Shown piece by piece: positions 6,961-13,780 of a stretch of 21,966 nucleotides of DNA. Each line of letters begins with the position of its first letter. Position 1 is the stretch's first letter. A program made the position numbers and the translations under genes. The DNA comes from Bacteroidota bacterium. GTDB lineage: Bacteria; Bacteroidota; Bacteroidia; Cytophagales; Cyclobacteriaceae. The stretch covers positions 1 through 21,966 of the forward strand of contig JAEZBX010000273.1 of NCBI GenBank assembly GCA_023412765.1, read 5' to 3'. The notes under the pieces were generated by a model. That model was not told the origin of the DNA. It searched no databases and was given only the letters and a program-made list of their open reading frames with translations.

Positions 6961-6995
6961 AGGTTTAAAGTTTAAGGTTTAAGGTTTAAAGTTTG
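6961..6995 (+). repeat. Heptamer array (AGGTTTA) after the SGNH gene
   Basis: Five 7-bp units (AGGTTTA, AAGTTTA, AGGTTTA, AGGTTTA, AAGTTTG) start nine bases after the SGNH stop. The intervening bases GTTAGTTAA look like degenerate units. It is the outer end of the left copy of the inverted repeat around the dioxygenase gene. Confidence 0.8.
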
Positions 6996-7085
6996 CTCGA
7001 GCTGAAAGATGCAGGTATTCTTAGTGCCTTGGTGTCTTCGTGGCTAAAAAATTTCTCTCATTTCAACCCAAGAATTTTCACAGCT
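6961..7085 (+). repeat. Left copy of the long inverted repeat flanking the dioxygenase gene
   Basis: This segment recurs in inverted, gapped form at 8020-8195. Exact shared blocks are GCTCGAGCTGA (6995-7005), TGCCTTGGTGTCTTCGTGGC (7025-7044) and TTTCTCTCATTTCA (7052-7065), joined by an AGGYATTCTTA block (7012-7022 here) and by AGGTTTA heptamers at the outer end. The inner end runs into the last nine or so codons of the dioxygenase gene. Confidence 0.75.
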
Positions 7086-7834
7086 GCAGTTGGCAAGCGG
7101 TCCAGCGTTTGCTGCGTAATGTACCGCGACTGGTCTACTTGCTGGGGTTGATCCGAACGACAAAAATAGCTGTGGATAGATCGACGATATTTTTGAGTAT
7201 GATTAGTTGTCCCGCCGTGCCAGGCATGGGAATTGAAAATAAAAACACTACCAGCAGGTGCTTCAATGACCAGTTCGTCGGGGTGCGATGACTCCGGATC
7301 TTTTAAGACTTCCTGTGGCAATACTCCCGAACGGTGTGTTCCTGGAACGATCCGTGTAGCACCATTCTCTCTTGTAAAATCATCAAGTAACCAAATGGAG
7401 TTGCAAACTTTGTACTCTTCGGGGCCTACCGCTTCATGCCAGTCCACATGAAGTTTTTGTAAACCCATACCAGGTTTGGCTGCCCGGTAGTTGAGTGAAG
7501 AGAGTTTTATATCGCGACCCAGTACGTGAGCTATTGCTGCTAAAACACGCGGGTGTGTGTAGAAGATATCAAAGACATCGCCTTTGTTTACAAGGTCGGC
7601 CAGACGATCGGCTCCTGCTTCTTTTGGATGTCGGATATAAGGCGAATCGAGCAGTTCCGAGCCCGCTTTTTCACCTTCGCTGGCCATCAGCGCAGTGATT
7701 CTAGAATTGATTCGACTTACATCATTTGCAGACAATAGCCGGCCAAGATTCAGATACCCATGATCGTCAAGGATTTTTTTTTCAGATGATGTAAGGGTAT
7801 CATCATGAACATCTAATTGACTTAATGCATCCAT
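7058..7834 (-). CDS. Phytanoyl-CoA dioxygenase (PhyH) family oxygenase
   Basis: A 258-residue Fe(II)/2-oxoglutarate-dependent oxygenase. The double-stranded beta-helix facial triad is visible as His129-x-Asp131 in LQKLHVDWHEA and a distal His (206) in NSHAWHGGTTNHTQKYRRS. An Arg in YRRS is positioned to bind 2-oxoglutarate. Other PhyH-like phrases are WLLDDFTRENGATRIVPGTHRSG and APAGSVFIFNSHAWHGG. The substrate is not predictable, since the family hydroxylates lipids, small metabolites and secondary-metabolite precursors. No pathway partner is adjacent: the SGNH gene converges from the left and GH65 follows the same strand upstream. The gene is bracketed by an inverted repeat that includes a decayed copy of its own 3' end. 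No promoter match was found. Confidence 0.9.
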   Translation of the reverse strand: MDALSQLDVHDDTLTSSEKKILDDHGYLNLGRLLSANDVSRINSRITALMASEGEKAGSELLDSPYIRHPKEAGADRLADLVNKGDVFDIFYTHPRVLAAIAHVLGRDIKLSSLNYRAAKPGMGLQKLHVDWHEAVGPEEYKVCNSIWLLDDFTRENGATRIVPGTHRSGVLPQEVLKDPESSHPDELVIEAPAGSVFIFNSHAWHGGTTNHTQKYRRSIHSYFCRSDQPQQVDQSRYITQQTLDRLPTAAVKILGLK

Positions 7835-7865
7835 AGGGGATTAAATTATCGAAAGTCTTTGGGAA

Positions 7866-7935
7866 AAGGAATAGGGAATAAGGAGTAAGGAGTAAGGAAT
7901 AAGGAATAAGGAGTAAGGAGTAAGGAGTAAGGAAT
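7866..7935 (+). repeat. 10-unit heptamer array (AAGGAAT / AAGGAGT)
   Basis: Ten 7-bp units in perfect register with A/G variation at two positions. Stop triplets (TAA, TAG) occur only on the plus strand, although no plus-strand gene ends here. It starts 32 bp upstream of the dioxygenase start codon. The first units are the same as those of the 6057 element. Confidence 0.9.
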
Positions 7936-7949
7936 AGGGTACTTAGGGG

Positions 7950-7975
7950 CAGAGTCCCTGAGACAGGAGACTCTG
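7950..7975. repeat. Hairpin next to the AAGGAAT array
   Basis: CAGAGTC (7950-7956) pairs with GACTCTG (7969-7975). Inside, CCTG (7957-7960) pairs with CAGG (7964-7967), leaving an AGA loop and one bulged A. Purpose unknown; possibly a terminator or part of a hairpin-bearing repeat element. Confidence 0.5.
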
Positions 7976-8083
7976 AGGGAACTACGGTAACAAGAAGAAG
8001 AGGGGAACTCGGCTGTGACGTGAGCTGTAAGATTCTTGAACTGAAATGAGAGAAATTTTTTTGGCCACGAAGACACCAAGGCA

Positions 8084-8106
8084 TTAAGATTCACGAAGAA
8101 TCTTAA
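8084..8106. repeat. Perfect 9-bp-stem hairpin inside the right repeat copy
   Basis: TTAAGATTC (8084-8092) and GAATCTTAA (8098-8106) flank a 5-nt ACGAA loop. It sits where the left copy has no equivalent sequence, suggesting an insertion in the right copy or a loss from the left. Confidence 0.55.
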
Positions 8107-8146
8107 GAATGCCTCCTGTCAAAAGTCCGTAACTCTCAGCTCGAGC

Positions 8147-8195
8147 CAAACCTCAAACCTCAAACCTCAAACTTTAAACTTTAAACCTTAAACCT
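8147..8195 (-). repeat. 7-unit heptamer array (AGGTTTA) directly after the GH65 stop
   Basis: On the minus strand the GH65 TAG stop (8198-8196) is followed with no gap by AGGTTTA x2, AAGTTTA, AAGTTTG and AGGTTTG x3, then GCTCGAG. It is the same unit family as the array after the SGNH gene, in mirror orientation. Confidence 0.9.
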
Positions 8196-10514
8196 CTAAG
8201 ACGGCGCCGCCACCTCCCTATCCTCCAAATTTTTTAAACTTACAGTTTCTCCCTTCAGAACAATTTCAATAGGCTCACCGGATTCGAGTTCAGTCTCGCA
8301 TTTATCTTTCGTCACTTTTATTTTGATCACGCGATTCCTGAATTCGAGCCGGAAGGAATAAGATTTCCATTTATCAGGAATGAATGGATCGAAATACAAT
8401 TTTTCATCTCGCACGCGCATACCTCCAAATCCTTTTACCACACTCATCCACGTTCCTGCCATTGACGTGATGTGACAACCTTCTTCTGTATCGTTATTGT
8501 AATCGTCGAGATCAAGCCGCGCTGTTCTTAAATAAAATTCGTAAGCACGCTCCTTATAGCCGAGCTTTGAAGCAAGGATTGCGTGCACGCATGGCGACAA
8601 CGACGATTCATGAACGGTCATTGGTTCATAGAAATCAAAATTCTTGCGGATGGTTTCAATGTCAAAATCATCTTCAAACAAATATATTCCCTGAAGAACA
8701 TCGGCTTGCTTTATAAAGCAGGAACGGAGTATCCTGTCCCATGACCACTTTTGATTGATTGGCCTGTCCTGTGGACGAAGCTCGCTGACCCTGAGCAGTT
8801 CCTTGTCAAGGAAGCCATCCTGTTGTAGAAATACATTGCGCTTCTCATCAACGGGGTAATACATTTTGGCAGCAATTTCTTTCCATTTTCCCGTCTCATC
8901 CTTTTCATTCAAACTGGTCTTCGAGGCGATTTCAGCAAGTCTTTTTGAATCGGTTTTCTTCACATGATCAATGGCCCACATGGTATACTTGAGCGTCCAA
9001 ACGCAAAGATAATTTGTGTACCAGTTGTTGTTGATGTTGTTTTCATATTCATTAGGCCCGGTGACGCCAAGTATTACATATTTGTTCTTGTCGGTGGACC
9101 AGTTTACGCGTTGCGCCCAAAAGCGCGACACACCGATCAAGACCTCAAGACCAAATTCAGCCAGATAATCTTTATCACCAGTGTAGTCGATATAGTCCCT
9201 TATCGCATAAGCCATAGCACTGGTGCGGTGTATTTCTTCAAAAGTAATTTCCCATTCATTATGGCATTCCTCTCCATTCATTGTAACAAATGGATAGAAG
9301 GCAGCACCATCTGTGAATCCAAGTTTTTGGGCATTCTCTATTGCCTTAGGTAAATGTTTATAGCGATAAACCAATAAATTACGCGCTACCTTTTGCTCGG
9401 CAGTTCCCAGGTAAAATGGTATACAGTAAGCTTCGGTATCCCAGTAAGTGCTGCCTCCATATTTTTCACCCGTGAATCCCTTCGGTCCGATGTTTAGTCT
9501 TTCATCTTCACCGGTATAGGTTTGCGTCAGCTGAAAAATATTAAATCGTATTCCTTGCTGAGCCGCTACATCGCCTTCGATCGTGATATCACATTCCTCC
9601 CATTTATGCGCCCAGATTTTCTTATGCTCTTCGAAAAGTTTATCGAATCCAGTATTGCTTGCATCATCGAGAACCTTTCTGCAAGACTCTACCATTTTTT
9701 CCTTAGCATGATTTTCAGAAGACAGCACAGCCGCATACTTATGGATTACGATCGTCTTACCTTCATTAAAATCAAGCTGTATAATGTTGCCAGCAAATTT
9801 TTCACGTTGCTGTATGTTGATCCTATCTAACGGAACTGCTTTGCCTTCACTGGAAATTGAATAGCGCATTCCGGTTGTGACATGGAAAAATGTCTTCTTT
9901 GTCTGAGCCGTTACAATAGCGCTTCCATCAGAAGCTTCTTTGTAAACCTCTTCCCAGAATTTCTCGTCATAGTTTGAGTCTTTGTTTACAACATCGGCAT
10001 CGACAAATATCGACAGCGTTGCTTTAGAAGAGAAGTTTAGTGGCGTGATCGAATACTCAATGGCACCGACCTCTCCTCTTGCCATGCTGCAAAAGCGTTT
10101 TGATTCTACCTGGACTTTTTTTCCGTCGGAAAACGTGGCAGTGAAGCTTCGAAAAAGCAGTCCGACTTTCATATCCAGCACGCGTTTGAAGTCCTCCACC
10201 TTGCATTTTGCCAGATCCAGTTTTTGATTATCTACCATCACATGAATCCCTATCCAGCTTGGTGCATTGAGAACTTTAGCAAAATATTCGGGATATCCAT
10301 TCTTCCACCACCCTACACGTGTCTTGTCCGGATAGTATACTCCTGCAACGTAACTTCCCTTCAATGTCTCCCCTGTATATTCTTCTTCGAAGTTGGCGCG
10401 CTGACCCATGCGACCATTACCTATACTAAATACACTTTCAGAAATCTTATTGGTATGAGGATCAAGTCCTTCTTCGATTATTTGCCACTCGTGATGTTTA
10501 AGATATTGCTTCAT
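8196..10514 (-). CDS. Glycoside hydrolase family 65 phosphorylase (maltose phosphorylase-like)
   Basis: A 772-residue cytoplasmic enzyme expected to phosphorolyse an alpha-linked glucose disaccharide into beta-glucose-1-phosphate and glucose by inversion. The N-terminal beta-sandwich (about 1-270) includes SVFSIGNGRMGQRANFEEEY. The (alpha/alpha)6 barrel contains NIGPKGFTGEKYGG followed by STYWDTEAYCIPFYLG (about 341-370). The catalytic region is ECHNEWEITFEEIHR (about 416-430), where a Glu of the NEWE pair (420 or 422) is the general acid. The C-terminal beta domain ends near AAPS. The full length and the YGG-TYWDTEAY version of the motif favour maltose phosphorylase over trehalose or kojibiose phosphorylase, but specificity is not proven. 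pgmB immediately upstream on the same strand supports phosphorolysis. Confidence 0.93.
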   Translation of the reverse strand: MKQYLKHHEWQIIEEGLDPHTNKISESVFSIGNGRMGQRANFEEEYTGETLKGSYVAGVYYPDKTRVGWWKNGYPEYFAKVLNAPSWIGIHVMVDNQKLDLAKCKVEDFKRVLDMKVGLLFRSFTATFSDGKKVQVESKRFCSMARGEVGAIEYSITPLNFSSKATLSIFVDADVVNKDSNYDEKFWEEVYKEASDGSAIVTAQTKKTFFHVTTGMRYSISSEGKAVPLDRINIQQREKFAGNIIQLDFNEGKTIVIHKYAAVLSSENHAKEKMVESCRKVLDDASNTGFDKLFEEHKKIWAHKWEECDITIEGDVAAQQGIRFNIFQLTQTYTGEDERLNIGPKGFTGEKYGGSTYWDTEAYCIPFYLGTAEQKVARNLLVYRYKHLPKAIENAQKLGFTDGAAFYPFVTMNGEECHNEWEITFEEIHRTSAMAYAIRDYIDYTGDKDYLAEFGLEVLIGVSRFWAQRVNWSTDKNKYVILGVTGPNEYENNINNNWYTNYLCVWTLKYTMWAIDHVKKTDSKRLAEIASKTSLNEKDETGKWKEIAAKMYYPVDEKRNVFLQQDGFLDKELLRVSELRPQDRPINQKWSWDRILRSCFIKQADVLQGIYLFEDDFDIETIRKNFDFYEPMTVHESSLSPCVHAILASKLGYKERAYEFYLRTARLDLDDYNNDTEEGCHITSMAGTWMSVVKGFGGMRVRDEKLYFDPFIPDKWKSYSFRLEFRNRVIKIKVTKDKCETELESGEPIEIVLKGETVSLKNLEDREVAAPS

Positions 10515-10541
10515 AGAAGAGGATGTGTTATACGTTTTCTT

Positions 10542-10666
10542 ACCGCAAAGGCGCGAGGACGCAAATAATTATCAGGACTAAAATATTTTCCGAGTTTTTC
10601 CATAAGTCGGTGTTAATGGACTGGCCAATTTCTTAGCGCCGTAGCGTCTTCTTTGCGGTTATTTGC
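10542..10666. repeat. Inverted ACCGCAAAG repeat element between GH65 and pgmB
   Basis: ACCGCAAAG (10542-10550) is mirrored by CTTTGCGGT (10651-10659), and GCAAATAA (10561-10568) by TTATTTGC (10659-10666). The right side, CTTAGCGCCGTAGCGTCTTC (10632-10651), matches CTTAGTGCCTTGGTGTCTTC at 7020-7039 in 16 of 20 positions, so this belongs to the same dispersed family as the core of the repeat around the dioxygenase gene. Repeats of the type CCGCAAAGGCGCAAAG are known between genes in several phyla; their role is unclear. Confidence 0.6.
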
Positions 10667-10694
10667 ATTATACAAAGCTAAATAACTCAATAAT

Positions 10695-11345
10695 TCACAA
10701 TTGTGTTAAGTCGGCGACCTGAAATTCAGCTGTTTTTGCCACCACTCGATTTGCGAAATGCAGCTGCTCTTTATTTCCAACACCAACACACTTCATTCCG
10801 GCGGCGATAGCAGCTTCCACGCCTGCCTCGGCGTCTTCAAAAACCAGGCAATGCTCAGGTTGGATTCCAAGCCGTTCGGCGGTTAACAAAAATATTTCGG
10901 GATGTGGCTTTGAATGAGTAACCATAGTGCCGTCCACCATTGTATCAAACTCATTGGCAATTCCAAGTTGTCTGATTACAGCACTTGCATTCTTGCTACT
11001 AGAAGCGAGGCCGACTTTTAATCCATTAGTCTTTAAATCGTATATCAAGTCTTTCACACCAGGAAAGATCTCGTCGGGGGCCATTTGCTCGATATACTCC
11101 TGAAACCAGATGTTCTTCCTGGTCGCGAGCATTTCGCGTTCCTCTTCGCTCACATTCACACCACCGAGTTCCAAAACTATCTCAAGTGATTTCATGCGAC
11201 TTACACCTTTGAGGCGTTCATTATCCATCGGCGTCAGCTCGAAGCCCAGTTCATGAGCCAGTCTTTTCCAGGCCAGAAAATGATAGTGAGCAGTGTCTAC
11301 TATTACGCCATCGAGGTCAAAAATGCAGGCTTTAATCAAGATCAA
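10695..11345 (-). CDS. pgmB: Beta-phosphoglucomutase
   Basis: A 216-residue HAD-superfamily enzyme converting beta-glucose-1-phosphate to glucose-6-phosphate. The core motif ACIFDLDGVIVDTA carries the nucleophile Asp10 and acid/base Asp12. The alpha-helical cap has LKGVSRMKSLEIVLELGG, which includes the Arg that contacts the distal phosphate in characterised enzymes. GLASSSKNASAVI supplies motif II Ser, KPHPEIFLLTAERLG motif III Lys, and CLVFEDAEAGVEAAIAAGM the Mg-binding acidic pair. Length fits the roughly 220-residue lactococcal enzyme. It lies 180 bp upstream of GH65 and 39 bp downstream of the PfkB gene on the same strand, the expected setting for using the GH65 product. The first codon at 11345 directly precedes the motif, so the start is secure. 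Confidence 0.95.
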   Translation of the reverse strand: MILIKACIFDLDGVIVDTAHYHFLAWKRLAHELGFELTPMDNERLKGVSRMKSLEIVLELGGVNVSEEEREMLATRKNIWFQEYIEQMAPDEIFPGVKDLIYDLKTNGLKVGLASSSKNASAVIRQLGIANEFDTMVDGTMVTHSKPHPEIFLLTAERLGIQPEHCLVFEDAEAGVEAAIAAGMKCVGVGNKEQLHFANRVVAKTAEFQVADLTQL

Positions 11346-11384
11346 GAGGGGAAGGTTATGAATAAGAAATACAACGCTGAATCG

Positions 11385-12356
11385 TCAAAAATAGGCTTCC
11401 TTGATAATTTTGTCTGTTTCTTCCAGCGATTTAAATACTGCAAACGTTTTTCCCTGGGTGCGCAAAGCGCCCAGAGCGTTACCGTAGCGGGCAGCGGATA
11501 TATAATCGCGTGGGTTTTGAAGGAGACCAAATCCAAGGCCGCCGGCAAAAGAATCGCCACACCCGGTAGTATCAATCACGTGCGAAACCTTCACGGCCGG
11601 TACCAGCTCTTCCCTGATTTTGCCTTTCTCTTTAAAGTATGTCAAACATCCTCTTGAATCGACAGTGATATATAAGCATTTTACTCCCATGCCAAGACAA
11701 TGTTCGGCAAAGGCCCGGAGATCCTCGCGATCAACTTCTGGTGATTCAGAAAAATCGCGTGTCTCATATTCTTTCTTGAACCATGATGCATTTGCTTCCT
11801 CCTGGTTCATTTTCAATACGTCGATGTAAGGAAGCCACTGATCGCGGTCGATCCAGAATTTACGTTGTCTTTCACCTGTGTATAGGCATGCCGTTGTGGG
11901 ACCATGGGCATCAAAAACAACAATTCCTTTGCTATTGGCTTTGATATACTGTAATGTCTCCAATGATATTTCGTAATCGCTGATAGGAATAAAGACAAAC
12001 ACCTCGCAGTCGAGGATACCTTTGATATCATCGGGTAAAATCGGATCCATAAAGCCCGTCTGACGTTCAAGCCTGTTATTCATGTCAACGAACCTTAGGC
12101 TGATGATATCGCCCTGATCATTTTTTGATGTGATATGCTTGAGGTTGATACCAGGATAACCTTGAAATACTTCCCTCACATTGTCAAGGTCAACCTGGCG
12201 CACGTGCGAGACCGGAATTATTTCAAGATTATTTCCAGTCATCGTCGACAGTGCTATCACGGGGTGAGTTACGCATCCCCATTTTTGAATGAGATCACCC
12301 TGGTGGGTGACTATATGATCTCGGGGTATGGGGCCAAGGATGGCAATGCGCTTCAT
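11385..12356 (-). CDS. PfkB-family carbohydrate kinase, divergent N-terminus
   Basis: A 323-residue ribokinase/PfkB-fold sugar kinase. The C-terminal signature DTTGCGDSFAGGLGFG (about 262-277) is intact, with Asp268 as catalytic base. The ATP-side phrases YIDVLKMNQEEANASWF and CLYITVDSRGCLTYF are also typical. In contrast, the N-terminal Gly-Gly/Asn signature (GGxxxN) is not evident: the region reads GDLIQKWGCVTHPVIALSTMTG. The substrate could therefore differ from ribose or fructose-6-phosphate. It sits between the VOC gene and pgmB in the sugar cluster, so a sugar or sugar phosphate from that pathway is plausible. An octamer array begins nine bases upstream of its ATG, where the ribosome would bind. 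Confidence 0.85.
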   Translation of the reverse strand: MKRIAILGPIPRDHIVTHQGDLIQKWGCVTHPVIALSTMTGNNLEIIPVSHVRQVDLDNVREVFQGYPGINLKHITSKNDQGDIISLRFVDMNNRLERQTGFMDPILPDDIKGILDCEVFVFIPISDYEISLETLQYIKANSKGIVVFDAHGPTTACLYTGERQRKFWIDRDQWLPYIDVLKMNQEEANASWFKKEYETRDFSESPEVDREDLRAFAEHCLGMGVKCLYITVDSRGCLTYFKEKGKIREELVPAVKVSHVIDTTGCGDSFAGGLGFGLLQNPRDYISAARYGNALGALRTQGKTFAVFKSLEETDKIIKEAYF

Positions 12357-12365
12357 TTCTTGAGG

Positions 12366-12405
12366 GTGTTTAAGTGTTTAAGTGTTTAGGTGTCTCAGTG
12401 TTGGC
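12366..12405 (-). repeat. Octamer array spanning the VOC stop and the PfkB leader
   Basis: Five 8-bp units on the plus strand: GTGTTTAA, GTGTTTAA, GTGTTTAG, GTGTCTCA, GTGTTGGC. The VOC stop codon (12395-12397) lies inside the fourth unit and the last codons inside the fifth. The other end stops nine bases before the PfkB start codon. It is the same unit as at 17022-17078. Confidence 0.8.
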
Positions 12406-12757
12406 GCTCGCTGAAGAGAAGTTTGTTTCCGAAGGGGTCGATGACTTCCATGCAGATGGCATTCCATGGCGCTTTTTCTAATCCAGGTTTGCTAAATTTA
12501 TAATTCTTCGCGGTCAAATCATGATGGTACGCTGCAATATTCTCAAATTCAATGAATACTTTAGCACCTGGGCTAGCATCTCCGTGATGCTCAGATAGAT
12601 GGAGGGTGATGTGCTCCCGGGAAATTTGTAGATATAAAGGTGAATCTGGTCCGAATGCATGCTCCCAATCAATCGAGAAGCCAAGCCAGTCGATATAAAA
12701 TTCCTTAGCCTTCTCGTAATTAAAAATACGTAACACAGGTATAACCTTATTATCCAT
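12395..12757 (-). CDS. VOC/glyoxalase superfamily protein, bleomycin-resistance-like
   Basis: A 120-residue cytoplasmic protein of the vicinal-oxygen-chelate fold, with two beta-alpha-beta-beta-beta halves. The pattern IPVLRIFNYEKAKEFYIDWLGFSIDWEH, LYLQISREHITLHLSEHHGDASPG, FIEFENIAAYHHDLTAKNY and CMEVIDPFGNKLLFSER is that of the glyoxalase/bleomycin-resistance group. These proteins range from metal-dependent lyases and dioxygenases to drug-binding proteins; nothing here fixes the choice. The start codon is three bases beyond the stop of the upstream ROK gene, so the two are almost certainly co-transcribed and probably coupled in translation. The gene's 3' end merges with an octamer array. 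Confidence 0.85.
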   Translation of the reverse strand: MDNKVIPVLRIFNYEKAKEFYIDWLGFSIDWEHAFGPDSPLYLQISREHITLHLSEHHGDASPGAKVFIEFENIAAYHHDLTAKNYKFSKPGLEKAPWNAICMEVIDPFGNKLLFSERQH

Positions 12758-12760
12758 GTC

Positions 12761-13699
12761 TCAAGGGTCTGACACGAGAACGGCAGCGCCAAAAACGCCA
12801 GCACTATCTCCCAGCGAAGGTTTAACAATCGGCGTGTCCAGGCGGTTATTAAAAACGTATTTGCGCACGGCGTCACGCCCCCGATCATAAAGGAGATCAA
12901 TGTTCCCTACGCCGCCCCCAATAACCACAACATCAGGGTCCAAAATATTTATGACGACGCTCAATGCCTTTCCATAGAATTCTATAAGTCTAAGCATGGT
13001 ACGTTGTGCTGTCGGATCAACTTTAGATTCCGCCAATGCAACAATATCTTTAAGAGGCTTCCTGTTGCCCGTCTCATTGAAATAGTATTTTTCCAACGCC
13101 GGTCCTGAGATCACGTTCTCCACGCAGCCGGTTTTTCCGCAGTAACAAGGGCCTCCGGATTCATCCAGAAAATTGTGTCCCCACTCGCCTGCTATGCCTT
13201 GCAGCCCTACGATAGCGCGTCCGTCAATTGCTATGCCACCGCCAACCCCAGTTCCGAGTATGACTCCAAATACAACGCGAGCATTTGGAAACCGTTCCTG
13301 CACGACACCATATCTTGCTTCAGCAAGCGCGAAGCAATCGGCATCATTTGCCAGCTCGACCTGAAGACCCAGAACGCGCTCGAGATCCTCCTTCATCCGC
13401 TGTCCGTTCATCGCCACGGTGTTGCAGTTTTTCATGGTTCCCAGCTTAGGGTCCAGGACGCCCGGAGTGCTAAAGCCGATCCGATCCGGTTTATACCCGG
13501 ACGAAGATGCCATCATATCAACTAGTTTTCCCACCTGCTCCAGAATGTGCGTGTAGCCCTGGTCAGCCTCAGTAGCAACACGGTTTCTGAACAGGACATT
13601 GGCTTGATCCTGCTTGCCTAAAATAACACCTTCAATCTTCGTCCCTCCCAGGTCGATCCCCCACAATTCGTCATTTTTTGTTCGCTGTTTGTCAGTCAT
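12761..13699 (-). CDS. ROK-family sugar kinase (glucokinase-like)
   Basis: A 312-residue cytoplasmic ROK protein. The ATP-binding motif WGIDLGGTKIEGVIL lies near residues 13-27 and the catalytic-Asp region ANDADCFALAEARYG near 117-131. GVILGTGVGGGIAIDG is followed by the ROK zinc site GEWGHN and CYCGKTGCVEN (His175, Cys185, Cys187, Cys192). There is no N-terminal helix-turn-helix, so it is a kinase rather than an NagC/XylR-type repressor. Glucose is the likeliest substrate because the adjacent GH65 phosphorylase releases free glucose. Fructose, mannose or another hexose remain possible. It lies 3 bp before the VOC gene and 80 bp after glpD. Confidence 0.9.
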   Translation of the reverse strand: MTDKQRTKNDELWGIDLGGTKIEGVILGKQDQANVLFRNRVATEADQGYTHILEQVGKLVDMMASSSGYKPDRIGFSTPGVLDPKLGTMKNCNTVAMNGQRMKEDLERVLGLQVELANDADCFALAEARYGVVQERFPNARVVFGVILGTGVGGGIAIDGRAIVGLQGIAGEWGHNFLDESGGPCYCGKTGCVENVISGPALEKYYFNETGNRKPLKDIVALAESKVDPTAQRTMLRLIEFYGKALSVVINILDPDVVVIGGGVGNIDLLYDRGRDAVRKYVFNNRLDTPIVKPSLGDSAGVFGAAVLVSDP

Positions 13700-13780
13700 A
13701 TTCTTAGTTAACGCAATCGATTTATTTGGTAAGATAATAGTCTTCCATTGAAATCAATGCGCCGCTGAAAGCATTTTAAG

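Larger units (their letters stand above)
7835..8195. other. 361-bp repeat-filled spacer between GH65 and the dioxygenase gene
   Basis: No gene is supported. From left to right it holds a 10-unit AAGGAAT heptamer array (7866-7935), a strong hairpin (7950-7975), a decayed copy of the dioxygenase 3' end and flank in inverted orientation (8020-8146), an extra 9-bp-stem hairpin (8084-8106), and a 7-unit AGGTTTA array ending at the GH65 stop (8147-8195). Open frames here merely translate the repeats. Confidence 0.8.
8020..8195 (-). repeat. Right copy of the inverted repeat, with a decayed dioxygenase 3' end
   Basis: Reverse complement of the left copy at 6961-7085. Exact blocks are 8042-8055, 8064-8083 (20 bp) and 8136-8146, plus TAAGAATGCCT (8104-8114). 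Plus-strand GCTGTAAGATTCTTGAAC followed by TGAAATGA lines up with the dioxygenase end GCTGTGAAAATTCTTGGG followed by TTGAAATGA, with a one-base deletion. So this copy includes a remnant of a dioxygenase-like gene end. It carries an extra hairpin (8084-8106) that the left copy lacks. Confidence 0.7.

Noticed and set aside
7803..8094. Overlapping minus-strand ORFs translating to repeated LTPYSLF phrases
   Set aside because: They are translations of the heptamer array and the repeat copy, not proteins.
8964..9353. 129-codon plus-strand ORF antisense to GH65
   Set aside because: Lies wholly within the conserved GH65 coding region and has no recognisable features.
13746..13759. CATTGAAATCAATG palindrome between glpD and the ROK gene
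   Set aside because: A 6-bp stem with a 2-nt loop is too small and unsupported by any other copy or T-run to call an operator or terminator.
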